DNA of 64,000 nt, taken from Treponema sp. Its GTDB lineage: Bacteria > Spirochaetota > Spirochaetia > Treponematales > Treponemataceae. Position numbers and translations under genes: made by a program. The notes beneath the pieces are model-generated. The model saw only the letters and a list, made by a program, of their open reading frames with translations, searched no databases and was not told the origin of the DNA. The stretch lies in contig JAGCNW010000014.1 of assembly GCA_017645785.1 (NCBI GenBank), positions 124,001 to 188,000 on the forward strand. Reading direction: 5' to 3'. Positions 8,040 to 17,029 of the stretch are shown one piece after another (the stretch's first letter is position 1; each line of letters begins with the position of its first letter).

Positions 8040-10112
8040 TTACACAGTGAAGTTGTTGATCTCTTGGCCAATCTTGTAGATTGATTCCTTGAGAGTGCTT
8101 GTTACGTCGTTCAAAGCGGAACCAGTCTCGTTGATCTTTTCGGCGCCTTGGGCCATTTCTTCCATGCTGCCCTTCATCGCCAAAGTCGCGTCCTGCAAGA
8201 GGCGGACTTCGTTAAGAATCAACTTGTTGCCTTCTGTCATTTCTTCGCTGGCGTTGCGAACTTCCATTGAACCGTCATTCATGTTCTTAAGCGCTTCGCT
8301 GATCTGGCGGCTTCCTTCTGTCTGCTCTTCCATAGCGGTGCGAATCTGAATGACAAGCTGGTCTGTGTCGCGAATCTTGTCGGCTACGACTGTAAGAGCC
8401 TGGGCCGACTCGTCGCTCGCTGATACGACGCTGGAAATAGATTCCTTGATTTTGGCAAGCTGTTCGCCGATTGTCTTTGACTGGCCTGTTGATGTTTCAG
8501 AAAGCTTTCTGATTTCGTCGGCAACAACGCTGAAGCCCTTTCCGGCGTCTCCGGCGTGGGCGGCCTCAATAGCCGCGTTCATGGCGAGCAAGTTTGTCTG
8601 AGCCGCGATGTTGGCGATGGCCTGGTTGGCGTCCTCAAGCATGGCTGACTGAGTTTCGATCTGCTGGATCTTCTCGTTAACGTCCTGCTGTTTCTTGAAG
8701 CCGATGTCGGCGTTTTGGTTGAGCTCTTCGAAAGAGTTGGCCATTCTTTCCACGTTCTGGTTGACCGAAGAAATGTTTCCGATCATCTCTTCTACCGCGG
8801 CCGAAGCCTGGGTGATTCCCGCTGACTGGCCTTCGATCATCTTGTTCAAAGAGTCGATGTTTGAAGAAATCTGGTTCACCGCGCCGGCTGTCTGGTTTAC
8901 GCTCTGGCCCTGCGTTTCAATCTGCTTGTGGATGGAATCGATGTTGGCGATGATTTCTGTAATCGCGCTTGCGGTGTCTTGGCTGATGGCGCCCATGTTC
9001 TCGCCGCCGGCTTCCAAATCCTTGTCCTGTTCCTTAATGATTTTGACGATTGACTGCAAGCGCTCGACGAACTTGTTGAATCCGCCTACAACTTCGCCAA
9101 CTTCGTCCTTTGACTTTGATTGGATGCGCTGGGTCAAGTCGGCGTTTCCGCTGGAAATTCTGAGCAAGCTGTCGCGAACCGAAAGAACTGGCTTTACGAT
9201 GGCGATTCGGACCACGAGAGTTGTCAAGATTGCAATGACAATCAAAAGAATGATGAGCGAAGGAATGACTATCTTGAGAGTTTGTTCCGTCGCCTCTGTG
9301 ATTACATGCTGGTTCTTTGCCATGAAGAGCATTCCTACAACTTGTCCGTCAGGATTTTTGTGGGGAATGTAAATTGAGCGGTATTTTTTTCCGCCGATTA
9401 CGTTGTTAAGTCTTAGAGTTTCGCCGTTGCCCAAAACTGTGTTAAGAACCTGTTTGTTGTCGATTCTTGTTCCAGTCATCGGGTTGCCCTTTGTGTCGCG
9501 AAGGGTCGTCGAAACGCGCAAGTCTCCGCGGAACACGGTGCATTCAGTTCCGTGGGCTTCCCTTATCATGTTGACGAAATCTTCTTTTACAAAGTCATAG
9601 CCAGTGAGAACGGCTCCAACAACTTCGCCTTGGTAGCGGATTGGAGCGGCGTAGAAAAGGCCCCATGATACAAACTCGGTTTCTATCCATGAATAGCTGA
9701 GGTCTTCTCCGCTGATTACGTTCTGCCAGGCTTCGACGTCCTTGACGCTTTGTCCGACTCCGATTGTTCCGGCCTGAATAATTCCGTCCCTGTCGGCTAT
9801 GAGCAAGTAGTCTGAATCCAACGCGCCTCTTTGCGAGTTTACGACATTTTCCATAAGGTCAACGTCGCCGTTTGCAAGAGCGCTTGTTGTGCGGTTGAGG
9901 CCCGCGACTGTCTTTGCCTCCGCGGCAAGAGTTTGCTCCCAGTTTTGCAATAGCAACTCTCCGCCCCGGCCGGCTGTTTTGACTACATCGTCAATTTCGT
10001 TTGTAAAGTTTTGCTTATAAGTGAAAACTGAAATCGCGCAAATTGTTACCGATGCCAAAATGACCATAGCGGCCACAATGAAAAAAATCTTGAGGGATAG
10101 CTTTACCTTCAT
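8040..10112 (-). CDS. methyl-accepting chemotaxis protein
   Basis: This is a 690-residue transmembrane chemoreceptor. A first membrane helix (residues about 7-30) is followed by an extracytoplasmic sensor of about 260 residues with a Cache-like pattern ([14 protein letters not shown]). A second membrane helix precedes a HAMP domain beginning [14 protein letters not shown], and the cytoplasmic coiled-coil signalling domain has the conserved hairpin tip [20 protein letters not shown]. It signals through CheW/CheA to the flagellar motor. The start at 10112 has AAGGAG 7 bases upstream and puts the signal anchor at the N-terminus; the frame opens 13 codons earlier without support. It stands alone with its own promoter and terminator. 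The ligand is unknown. Confidence 0.95.
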   Translation of the reverse strand: MKVKLSLKIFFIVAAMVILASVTICAISVFTYKQNFTNEIDDVVKTAGRGGELLLQNWEQTLAAEAKTVAGLNRTTSALANGDVDLMENVVNSQRGALDSDYLLIADRDGIIQAGTIGVGQSVKDVEAWQNVISGEDLSYSWIETEFVSWGLFYAAPIRYQGEVVGAVLTGYDFVKEDFVNMIREAHGTECTVFRGDLRVSTTLRDTKGNPMTGTRIDNKQVLNTVLGNGETLRLNNVIGGKKYRSIYIPHKNPDGQVVGMLFMAKNQHVITEATEQTLKIVIPSLIILLIVIAILTTLVVRIAIVKPVLSVRDSLLRISSGNADLTQRIQSKSKDEVGEVVGGFNKFVERLQSIVKIIKEQDKDLEAGGENMGAISQDTASAITEIIANIDSIHKQIETQGQSVNQTAGAVNQISSNIDSLNKMIEGQSAGITQASAAVEEMIGNISSVNQNVERMANSFEELNQNADIGFKKQQDVNEKIQQIETQSAMLEDANQAIANIAAQTNLLAMNAAIEAAHAGDAGKGFSVVADEIRKLSETSTGQSKTIGEQLAKIKESISSVVSASDESAQALTVVADKIRDTDQLVIQIRTAMEEQTEGSRQISEALKNMNDGSMEVRNASEEMTEGNKLILNEVRLLQDATLAMKGSMEEMAQGAEKINETGSALNDVTSTLKESIYKIGQEINNFTV

Positions 10113-10139
10113 GTAAACTCCTTGTAAATAGCGTATTAA

Positions 10140-10168
10140 ATTATAATCCAAGTTTTATAGAATTGCAA
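10140..10168 (-). promoter_or_regulatory. sigma-70 promoter of the chemoreceptor gene
   Basis: TTGCAA, 17 bases, TATAAT on the minus strand. A leader of about 20 bases carries the AAGGAG ribosome binding site. Confidence 0.7.
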
Positions 10169-10214
10169 GTTTTTTCTTTAAAAAGAGAATGGGAATTCCA
10201 ACTGTTGGATACCT

Positions 10215-10979
10215 TTACATTCGTACAGGTATGTTTGACAGCGCAAGTTCCTTTTTTATGTCTTGAATTGTGTATTCGCCGGAGTGAACCATTGAGGCTA
10301 TCAAGGCCGCGTCTGCCTGACCTTCGGTCAAGACTCGCGCCAAGTGGTCCACGGTTCCGCCGCCGCCTGAGGCTATGACAGGGATTTTAAGGGTCTCGGC
10401 CATCATTTTGGTCAGCGGGATTTCGTAGCCGGCTTTGGTTCCGTCAGCGTCCATCGAATTGAGAACGACCTCTCCGGCCCCCAAATCTTGGGCTTTTTTG
10501 GCCCATTCAAGCGCGTCAAGGTCGGTTTTGACGCGGCCGCCGTTTAGGTAGACCCTGTAGCCCGAAGGACATTCGGAGTCGCGCATTGCGTCCATTCCAA
10601 GGACGATGCATTGGCTTCCAAAGACACTGGCGCCTTGGCGTATCAAGTCGGGGTTTTTCACAGCCTGTGAATTTAGGGAGACCTTTTCCGCTCCGGCCAT
10701 GATGGTGGAACGGATGTCTTCCATGGAGCCAATTCCTCCTCCCACGCAAAATGGAATGAAAACTTGGCTTGCGACTTTGCTTATCAAGTCCAAAATCGGC
10801 CGCTCTCCACGGGCGCTGGCCATGATGTCGTAAAAGACAAGCTCGTCGACGCCCTGCTCGTAATATTTTTTTGCCATCTCGACCGGGTCGCCGATGTCCA
10901 AGTTGTTTTGGAATTTGACGCCTTTTGTTGTGCGGCCGTCCTTAACGTCAAGGCAAACTATGATTCGTTTTTTTAGCAT
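10215..10979 (-). CDS. hisF: imidazole glycerol phosphate synthase, cyclase subunit HisF
   Basis: HisF uses ammonia from HisH to turn PRFAR into imidazole glycerol phosphate and AICAR, joining histidine and purine synthesis. The 254-residue (beta-alpha)8 barrel has both catalytic aspartates, in CLDVKDGR (Asp11) and in LGMDAMR. Phosphate-binding GGGIGS and the later SGGGG are present. The true start is the ATG at 10979, overlapping the last 7 bases of hisH; the frame continues upstream only as antisense-like sequence. No other his gene is in the window, so the two subunits form an orphan pair. They may still serve histidine synthesis with genes elsewhere. Confidence 0.93.
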   Translation of the reverse strand: MLKKRIIVCLDVKDGRTTKGVKFQNNLDIGDPVEMAKKYYEQGVDELVFYDIMASARGERPILDLISKVASQVFIPFCVGGGIGSMEDIRSTIMAGAEKVSLNSQAVKNPDLIRQGASVFGSQCIVLGMDAMRDSECPSGYRVYLNGGRVKTDLDALEWAKKAQDLGAGEVVLNSMDADGTKAGYEIPLTKMMAETLKIPVIASGGGGTVDHLARVLTEGQADAALIASMVHSGEYTIQDIKKELALSNIPVRM

Positions 10980-11644
10980 TCCAAGTCCCCCTCGACAAAA
11001 TTCTTTATTATTTGAAGGCCGGCCTTTCCCGACTTTTCCGGGTGGAACTGGCACGCAAAGACATTTTTTTGTTGGATCACCGCGGGAACCATAGTTCCGT
11101 AGTTGGCGTAGCCTTTAATGACCGAAGGGTCGTCGGGCTGAATCACGTAGGAGTGGACAAAGTAAAAGTCGCTTCCTTCGGGAACGCCTTTTAGGATTGG
11201 GCAGGAGCCGCTGTAAGTTACGTCATTCCAACCCATGTGGGGAACCTTGCGGGAATTGTCGTCCGGGTCGATGTCGCGCTCGTGCCAAAGGCGGCTAAAG
11301 TGGCGGATCGTTCCGGGAATAAGGCCAAGGCATTGGGTGTAGCTTTGCTCGCCTTTTTCAAAAGAGCCGCCTTCTTCGCTTTTGTCAAAAATGATTTGCG
11401 CTCCGATGCATATTCCAAGCAGGGGTTTTTTGTCCGCCGCCCAGTCGCGCAAAAAGCTGTCAAAGCCCGACATCACAAGCTCGCGCATCGCGTAAGCCGC
11501 CTCTCCGTCGCCGGGAAAAATCAAGCGGTCAACATTCTTTAAGTCCGCCGGATTTTTGGAAAGAATGTAGGGCGCCTTGAGATAGTCCAAGGCCCTCTCC
11601 ACGCTCTTAATGTTTCCGGCGTTGTAATCAACAATTCCAATCAT
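10973..11644 (-). CDS. hisH: imidazole glycerol phosphate synthase, glutaminase subunit HisH
   Basis: HisH releases ammonia from glutamine and channels it into HisF. The 223-residue class-I glutamine amidotransferase has its nucleophile Cys79 in GICIGAQ (GICLGMQ is more usual) and the His201/Glu203 pair in CQFHPEKS. The N-terminal IVDYNAGNIKSV is typical of HisH. The ATG lies 6 bases after a TAAAAT -10 box with TTGTCG 17 bases further upstream, and no Shine-Dalgarno sequence is visible, so the message is probably leaderless. It overlaps hisF by 7 bases, which suggests translational coupling. Confidence 0.93.
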   Translation of the reverse strand: MIGIVDYNAGNIKSVERALDYLKAPYILSKNPADLKNVDRLIFPGDGEAAYAMRELVMSGFDSFLRDWAADKKPLLGICIGAQIIFDKSEEGGSFEKGEQSYTQCLGLIPGTIRHFSRLWHERDIDPDDNSRKVPHMGWNDVTYSGSCPILKGVPEGSDFYFVHSYVIQPDDPSVIKGYANYGTMVPAVIQQKNVFACQFHPEKSGKAGLQIIKNFVEGDLEC

Positions 11645-11650
11645 TCTTGT

Positions 11651-11679
11651 ATTTTAGCGCTTTGTTTATTTTCCGACAA
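11651..11679 (-). promoter_or_regulatory. promoter of hisH-hisF, 6 bases before the ATG
   Basis: TTGTCG, 17 bases, TAAAAT, 6 bases, ATG. The -35 box lies in the last codons of the upstream caspase-fold gene. Confidence 0.65.
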
Positions 11680-14600
11680 GCGGAAAGTTGCTTTGCTTGC
11701 GCAAGTCTACTTGCGGATATTGTTCGTAGCCCCACTTGTCGTAGCTGTAGGTTGGAACTTTATCTTCCGCGTACATGGCCAATTCCGAAACGGTAACATA
11801 GCCGTCTTTGTTCAAGTCCGCTTTGCCGCTTAGCGCTTCCAAAATTACATAGGTGAAAATTCCGTGGCCCTTGTAGCCTTCCATCGCGGATTGGCTGTCG
11901 CTTGAAGCGGCGATTGTGGCTTGGCCAGTCGCGCGGCTTAATCGGTCAATCGCGGTTTTTTCGGCCATTCCGCGCGCGCCTGTCGAGATGAAGGCTCCGG
12001 AGTTGCAGGTGTCAAGCAAGACAAGGCTTTTTTGAGCCTTTATTTTTGAAAGTTGGTCCGCGATGAATTTTTTGGAAAGCGCCGATTCCGCTACGGATTG
12101 CGCGTTGCGGAATCTAAAGTCAACAGGGATAAAGTAATAGTCTCCGTCGGTGTGAGTTGTTCCGTGGCCTGAAATGTAAAAAACAAAAACGTCATCCGCG
12201 TTGATTTTTGAAGCTACAGCGTCAAAGGCGCTCGCGACGCCAGCCTCGGTCACGTCGCCGTCAAAGACTGTCGAAATGTTTATCGATTGGTAAAGCTTTC
12301 CTTTTATGTTCTTAAAGGTATCGCTTACGGCGCTGGCGTCGGGAACGGCGTAGTTGAGCCACAAGGATTTGTCGCGATACTTGTTCACGCCGACGGCAAG
12401 GACATAAAGGCTCGGCTTTTGCGTCTTTCCTTGCCAAGTTATGCTTGCCGTTTTATGCTCGCCCTCTATCATTCCGGTGGAATTGCTGGCGAAGATTTCG
12501 ATTTTGTTCTCTCCGTTTTGCAAGGATACGGGATGCGAGAAAGTTATCGCAGCGGAACTTTTGCCTTGCGGGGCGTCTCCAACCAACTCAAGCTTTCGTT
12601 CGCCGCCGCTGATTGTGACGGTCTTTCCGTTAAGCTTTAAGTAAACGCCGCCGATTCCGCCGCCTTGGTCTTTTACCGTAAAGTTAATCGTCACGTCGCG
12701 GCTGGAAGAGCTTTTTGGCGCGTCTATAAAATCAACAAGCGGCGGCTGGCCGGAAGAAACGATTTGCGCCAAGTCCGATTGGCTTGCGGCTTGCGTGTCT
12801 CCGTTTTGAGGCAATTCTACGCCTGGAACGCTTGCTCCCTCAAACTTTGCGGCGACCAAGTCCGGGCGGTAAAGTTTTTCCGTCAAAGAGTCCAAGGGGT
12901 AGGCCTTCATTCCGTCGACAAGGTAGACAAAAGATTTTAGGCCGTTCTCGCTTCCGTCAAAGTAGCCTTCCGGCGTGTATTTTAGCCAATCGCCGTTTTT
13001 GTCTGACAAAGCGCTGGCCAAAAGCTTTTGGTCTTTGACGGAAAAGCATTGCAAGACGCCATTACTTGCGAAGGCGTAAATTTTTGAGTTGTCCGCGTTG
13101 AAAAAGTTGTAGATGGAATGTGACGTTCCTCGAGAAAATTTCGCCGTGGGCCGCCAAGAGCCAACAGTGTAAAGGGAGTACCAATACTGGGAATCTTTTT
13201 CTTCATAGCCGTACATTCCTACAAGAGTTCCGTCGGGAGAGCAAAATGGATAGTAGGCGTTTTCAAAAGTTTTTACCAACCGCCATTTGTAAGAGCTTGT
13301 ATCGTAAACGCGGCTGACTCCTTTTTCACAAGGCGCGAAAAAATATTTTTCGTCGGGCGTGAAGGCTGGCAAAAAGCTTATGTCTGTTGCGGAAAGCGCC
13401 GTTCTAAGGACTTCAAAGTTTTCTTTTACATCAAACGCTATCTGCTTTCCGTTCTTTCCGTCCAAAAAGACGTAGCGTGACGAAGGGCTGAATGCGCTTG
13501 ACGAATTGTAAAAGCCCGCCTCAAAGCCCGGCGCGATAGTAGTTTTTTTTGTCGCGGCGTTGTAAATAAGGGTTCGCTCTTTGGCCTCGTCGTAGTAAGC
13601 GATGTAAGAGCCGTCTGGGCTTGCCAATACTGTAGTCGCGTTCACGTTCTTTACGACCGGCGAGTCTTTCTTTGTTTTTAAGTCGCGGAAGTAAATCGTC
13701 TTTGTCTTTGAATCTGAATAGCATATGGCGTTTTTGAAGACGCTAAGATTGTTGAGCGCAGTGATTCCAGCGGCGTTGTCGGAAAGCTCAAGCCGCGTAA
13801 GGTTTTGGTCGAAAATCGCGGCGGCTTTTCCTTCCGGATCGCTGACAAATATTCGGCCGTCCTTTAGGCTTTCGTTCGCGTAAAATTGGTTTGAAACGTC
13901 TTGTATTTTTTTAATTTCATTGGCAGAAGCGTCGTAAAATGTTATGCCTTGACTGTCCGCGATTGCGCATTCGCTTGAAGAAAATGGCGGGAGGGCGAAC
14001 GCGTAGCAATCCCTTTCTTGCTTCTTTATTTTGAGAGAGCCGCTCTCCAAATCGTATTCGGCGATGACGCGGCTGGTCGCAGCCACAACTTTTTTTTCGT
14101 CGGAAGAAAATTGAACGCCAACGCTATTTCCTTCCTCAAAAGCCGGCATTTCAATTTCAAATTTTTTTTGGACGTCGCCGTTCAGCGCGCTTCTTATATG
14201 AATTATTTTTGAGCCGGCCGAAAAAGCCGCGAGACTGCCGCTGGGAGAAATCGCGATATTGTCGATTACGAAATTTGATTCGATTGTCTTTGCGATTTTA
14301 TTTTCTTTTAGGTCGTAGATTATGATCGTTTTTGGCGCGCCGCCTTCTGTCTTTGCGGCGGGAACTGCAAGATAGCGCGAGTCCGCGCTCCACGCGCATT
14401 GGGCGTAAAAAAAGTATCCAAGTCCTTTAAGAATGGATTTTTGCTTTTTTGTCTTTATGTCGTAAATTGTGACGCAGTCGCTGTCGTCAATCGCGATAAA
14501 GCTTGAGTTTGGCGAAAAGGCTAGTCCACGCACGTAGTCGTCTTTTGCGTTTTGAACGATGACGGCTGTTTCTTTGCGGCTTGCGACTTCCGTCAGCTTT

Positions 14601-14884
14601 GTTTTCCACGCTTCTCCTTCTTTTTTTGAAAAGAGGATGTATTTTGCGTCGGGCGAAAAGTCTTTAAAGAAGGAGCCGCTAAATTGCTTTACAAGAATTC
14701 CGCTTTGCCGTTCGTAAATGTCCGCTTGAAAGAGCGTGGCCCGCATAATGTATTTTCCGTCGGCGCTGTATTTGAGGCGTCTTGCGCTTTCTATTGTGTT
14801 TCCTTTTTGTAGAACCAGCTCCGGCTCGGCGACGGCGGCGGCCGCCAAGACAAGAGGCAAAACCAAGGATATGATTCTTTTCAT
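11666..14884 (-). CDS. secreted beta-propeller protein with C-terminal caspase-fold (peptidase C14) domain
   Basis: The 1072-residue protein begins with a signal peptide (about 20 residues). A long WD40/TolB-like propeller region follows to about residue 680, with repeated blocks such as FSPNSSFIAI and FSPSSRYVFL ending in a strand-like D or K turn. A Ser-rich linker and an Ig-like segment (FTVKDQGGGIGGVYLKLNG) come next, then a caspase-fold domain from about 823. The catalytic pair is intact: His907 in YISGHG and Cys960 in LLDTCNSGA. Residues 1023-1035 (DLNKDGYVTVSEL) form an EF-hand or dockerin-like calcium loop. Bacterial C14 enzymes usually cut after Arg or Lys. The start has a TAGGAG site. 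Its target and trigger are unknown. Confidence 0.88.
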   Translation of the reverse strand: MKRIISLVLPLVLAAAAVAEPELVLQKGNTIESARRLKYSADGKYIMRATLFQADIYERQSGILVKQFSGSFFKDFSPDAKYILFSKKEGEAWKTKLTEVASRKETAVIVQNAKDDYVRGLAFSPNSSFIAIDDSDCVTIYDIKTKKQKSILKGLGYFFYAQCAWSADSRYLAVPAAKTEGGAPKTIIIYDLKENKIAKTIESNFVIDNIAISPSGSLAAFSAGSKIIHIRSALNGDVQKKFEIEMPAFEEGNSVGVQFSSDEKKVVAATSRVIAEYDLESGSLKIKKQERDCYAFALPPFSSSECAIADSQGITFYDASANEIKKIQDVSNQFYANESLKDGRIFVSDPEGKAAAIFDQNLTRLELSDNAAGITALNNLSVFKNAICYSDSKTKTIYFRDLKTKKDSPVVKNVNATTVLASPDGSYIAYYDEAKERTLIYNAATKKTTIAPGFEAGFYNSSSAFSPSSRYVFLDGKNGKQIAFDVKENFEVLRTALSATDISFLPAFTPDEKYFFAPCEKGVSRVYDTSSYKWRLVKTFENAYYPFCSPDGTLVGMYGYEEKDSQYWYSLYTVGSWRPTAKFSRGTSHSIYNFFNADNSKIYAFASNGVLQCFSVKDQKLLASALSDKNGDWLKYTPEGYFDGSENGLKSFVYLVDGMKAYPLDSLTEKLYRPDLVAAKFEGASVPGVELPQNGDTQAASQSDLAQIVSSGQPPLVDFIDAPKSSSSRDVTINFTVKDQGGGIGGVYLKLNGKTVTISGGERKLELVGDAPQGKSSAAITFSHPVSLQNGENKIEIFASNSTGMIEGEHKTASITWQGKTQKPSLYVLAVGVNKYRDKSLWLNYAVPDASAVSDTFKNIKGKLYQSINISTVFDGDVTEAGVASAFDAVASKINADDVFVFYISGHGTTHTDGDYYFIPVDFRFRNAQSVAESALSKKFIADQLSKIKAQKSLVLLDTCNSGAFISTGARGMAEKTAIDRLSRATGQATIAASSDSQSAMEGYKGHGIFTYVILEALSGKADLNKDGYVTVSELAMYAEDKVPTYSYDKWGYEQYPQVDLRKQSNFPLVGK

Positions 14885-14885
14885 A

Positions 14886-14944
14886 ACACGCTCCTAAAAA
14901 TAAAATCCCGCGCCGCCCTGCCGCTTGACAAGGCAAAACGCGGG
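14886..14944 (-). terminator. possible attenuator or terminator between the 221-residue gene and the caspase-fold gene
   Basis: On the minus strand CCCGCGTTTTGCC pairs imperfectly with GGCAGGGCGGCGCGGG and is followed by an ATTTTATTTTT run, just before the TAGGAG site of the caspase-fold gene. It may separate the two genes or allow only partial read-through. Confidence 0.45.
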
Positions 14945-14967
14945 TGATGCTAGATGATGGGCTTTGT

Positions 14968-15633
14968 TTATTTTTTTAATGTCAAGATGTCAAGTCCGCC
15001 TTCCAGCAGATAGTTCAATTCTTCAATGCATTTTTTGTTGGCGTTTTGCAGTTCAAAAGAAAAGCCGCTTTGCATTATTTCACGCTTGGTTGATTTGTAA
15101 ACGCCTCTGTACATGTATTGCAAGTTGCCTGTTACAAGCATGTCGGAAGTGACAGGGTATACAAACCAATAGGATAAACTTGCGGTTGTTGGCGCTCCCG
15201 CTTTAGGACCTAAATCTACTGTAAAGTCTCGAATGATGGTCAAGTCGTATTTTTTTCCTTCTTCGGCTTCGTATTTTACGTCCTTGAAAATTTTCTTTAG
15301 ACGAACGTCTTGAAGCATTTTTATCTGCTTCCAATCGCAGTCTTCGGCGGCATATGCGTTTTTGTATTTTAACATTATTTCGGCGGAAGCGTTCAAGTAG
15401 TCAATTGTCCTTTGCGTGTTGTTGCTGTCTATTACAAGGACAGTCCATTGAGCGATTTCAGCGGGAGCGAAGTGTTTCATTTCTATAAGCGAAGATTCCG
15501 CCTCGCCTATGTGCATTTCCAATCCTGTTTGCTCATATTTTGGCTTGTTGTCGTTCTTTTTTGCAAAAGTCAGCGCGCTGGCGCAAAAGCATAACAAAGC
15601 CGCCGCCGCAAAAAATTTAATTTCTCTCTTCAT
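14968..15633 (-). CDS. secreted protein of unknown function
   Basis: This 221-residue protein has a clear signal peptide (MKREIKFFAAAALLCFCASALTFA, in two parts: basic start, hydrophobic core, AXA-type cleavage). The mature part is soluble and mixed alpha/beta with no membrane segment. One Cys (in EDCDW) and one near the C-terminus (KKCIEEL) could pair. No family is recognised. It lies upstream of, and in the same direction as, the secreted caspase-fold gene, so the two may act together in the periplasm or outside. It has a strong promoter and an mRNA that would start with a hairpin abutting the GGAGG ribosome binding site. Confidence 0.7.
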   Translation of the reverse strand: MKREIKFFAAAALLCFCASALTFAKKNDNKPKYEQTGLEMHIGEAESSLIEMKHFAPAEIAQWTVLVIDSNNTQRTIDYLNASAEIMLKYKNAYAAEDCDWKQIKMLQDVRLKKIFKDVKYEAEEGKKYDLTIIRDFTVDLGPKAGAPTTASLSYWFVYPVTSDMLVTGNLQYMYRGVYKSTKREIMQSGFSFELQNANKKCIEELNYLLEGGLDILTLKK

Positions 15634-15643
15634 ATAAAACCTC

Positions 15644-15668
15644 CAACTTAGCCGAATCGGCTAGGTTG
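15644..15668 (-). promoter_or_regulatory. 5'-terminal mRNA hairpin next to the ribosome binding site
   Basis: CAACCTAGCCGA-T-TCGGCTAAGTTG forms an 11-bp stem with one mismatch. It begins at the expected transcription start and ends inside GTTGGAGG, the ribosome binding site of the 221-residue secreted protein. It could stabilise the mRNA, control its translation or, as DNA, act as an operator. Confidence 0.5.
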
Positions 15669-15673
15669 AGAAA

Positions 15674-15703
15674 ATTATACTCTTAGTCTTTAAAATCTGT
15701 CAA
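15674..15703 (-). promoter_or_regulatory. sigma-70 promoter of the 221-residue secreted protein gene
   Basis: A near-consensus TTGACA, 18 bases, TATAAT on the minus strand. Confidence 0.75.
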
Positions 15704-15722
15704 GGAAAACATGGGCTTTTAA

Positions 15723-15751
15723 TTGCAAAAATTCGATTGTAGCGCTAAAAT
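15723..15751 (+). promoter_or_regulatory. sigma-70 promoter of the 402-residue secreted protein gene
   Basis: TTGCAA, 17 bases, TAAAAT, followed by a short leader with CGGAGG. It is divergent from the preceding promoter. Confidence 0.65.
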
Positions 15752-15773
15752 TATTGTCAGTCGCGGAGGTTTT

Positions 15774-16982
15774 ATGAAAAGAGTTTTTTTTGTTTTTTTA
15801 GCAGTTTTTTTTTCCGCAGGCTTGTCTTTGCAGGCTCAAAATTGGTCGCTGCCGCAGGACAATAAGCCAAAAAATACAATCACTTGGGCGACGCCGGCTG
15901 AAATGACTCTAAGCTTTGACTATCCCTTTAAAGGTACTGTGGAATATTATGACCATTATGGAACGCAAAAGCAAAGACGCAAAAACAGAACTGGAACATA
16001 CACATTGAGAATACCCAATAAATTCAAGGGAAGCGGCCTTATAGGAAAAGGCTATTCGCATAAATATAAAGAGGTCACATGGGCTATTGGAGAACCCGAC
16101 CCAAGCGCTGGCTACACAGAAACAAGGGTTTCTTGGAAATCGGATTGGCAAGCTACCGCTGAAGATCCGGTGGTTAGCTGGCGGACCGAAAATGATGTCG
16201 GAACTGTGACCTTTTTGAATGACGTGGTGATAAATGGCAGCGTGGCTTTTTCTAAAGGCCCAGCGCGTTATTATAGCGGCATGGAAATAGGGCATCGTTG
16301 CTATTCTTCTCTGGACGATGACGGAATAAGCTCAAATTGTTACGGCCTTGAGCAATTTGTATTTAACAGCGACACTGACTTGTATTACACTTTCGTAAAA
16401 GCGGCGAACGACAGCAACGCGATAATCTTATGGGGAATATTCAGCACAAGCTCCCGTTACGCAAATCAATCAAATAATATGTCGACTGGCGGCAGTTCCC
16501 AATCCGCGTCGGCCAAGACTTCGCAAACAACTTCAAGCGGCTCGTGGACGGCTTACGCAAACGCCTACGCGTTTCCTTATAATGACGAGAGCGTTCATAC
16601 ATATACATTGCTTGTTCCCAATAACTATAACAATGGATTTAAGAATTCGCGAGGTGAATACCAAGAGATTGCGAATCCAACCGAAGACCGCGGATACACA
16701 ACCTTAAAATTCAAGGCGTATGTGGAAAACGATAGGAAAAGGGGGGAGTTTTGGATGCACTTTGAGGACAGCGTTTCTTTTTTGGGAAAGGTCGTTTTTC
16801 CCGTTGGTGATTTTGCTCAAGTGGACAAAAAAGACGAAACTTCATTTTATTATGACGAAGACCTTTCTTTTTGGCCGGATTACATTCAATCTTTATACAG
16901 TTCCGAGGATAAACGGATCTATTATTTTGTGCGCTCAAAAAGCGATCCTTATACAATTATTCTTTGGGGTGTGCAAAAATAA
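15774..16982 (+). CDS. secreted two-repeat protein of unknown function
   Basis: The 402-residue protein has a signal peptide ending at LSLQAQ. Two halves of about 170 residues seem homologous: each has a TYTLRIPN or TYTLLVPN strand, later a YYTFVK or YYFVRS strand, and a closing AIILWGI or TIILWGV block. They are joined by a Ser/Thr/Gly linker (about residues 240-265). The sequence is rich in Tyr, Trp and Ser, as in extracellular beta-sandwich proteins. No family is recognised. The start at 15774 follows a CGGAGG site; the frame extends 17 codons upstream but that would lose the signal peptide. It is divergent from the secreted pair and upstream of the radical SAM/lipoprotein pair. Confidence 0.75.
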   Translation: MKRVFFVFLAVFFSAGLSLQAQNWSLPQDNKPKNTITWATPAEMTLSFDYPFKGTVEYYDHYGTQKQRRKNRTGTYTLRIPNKFKGSGLIGKGYSHKYKEVTWAIGEPDPSAGYTETRVSWKSDWQATAEDPVVSWRTENDVGTVTFLNDVVINGSVAFSKGPARYYSGMEIGHRCYSSLDDDGISSNCYGLEQFVFNSDTDLYYTFVKAANDSNAIILWGIFSTSSRYANQSNNMSTGGSSQSASAKTSQTTSSGSWTAYANAYAFPYNDESVHTYTLLVPNNYNNGFKNSRGEYQEIANPTEDRGYTTLKFKAYVENDRKRGEFWMHFEDSVSFLGKVVFPVGDFAQVDKKDETSFYYDEDLSFWPDYIQSLYSSEDKRIYYFVRSKSDPYTIILWGVQK

Positions 16983-17029
16983 TTTCGGAGGACAGCCGCT
17001 ACAAAAGATAAGGGCTGATGGGAGTTTTT

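Noticed and set aside
8695..9372. 225-residue plus-strand frame with hydrophobic stretches
   Set aside because: It is antisense to the chemoreceptor signalling domain, and its composition mirrors that gene.
10980..11054. N-terminal extension of hisF
   Set aside because: The canonical HisF N-terminus begins at 10979, and the extension is hisH read in another frame.
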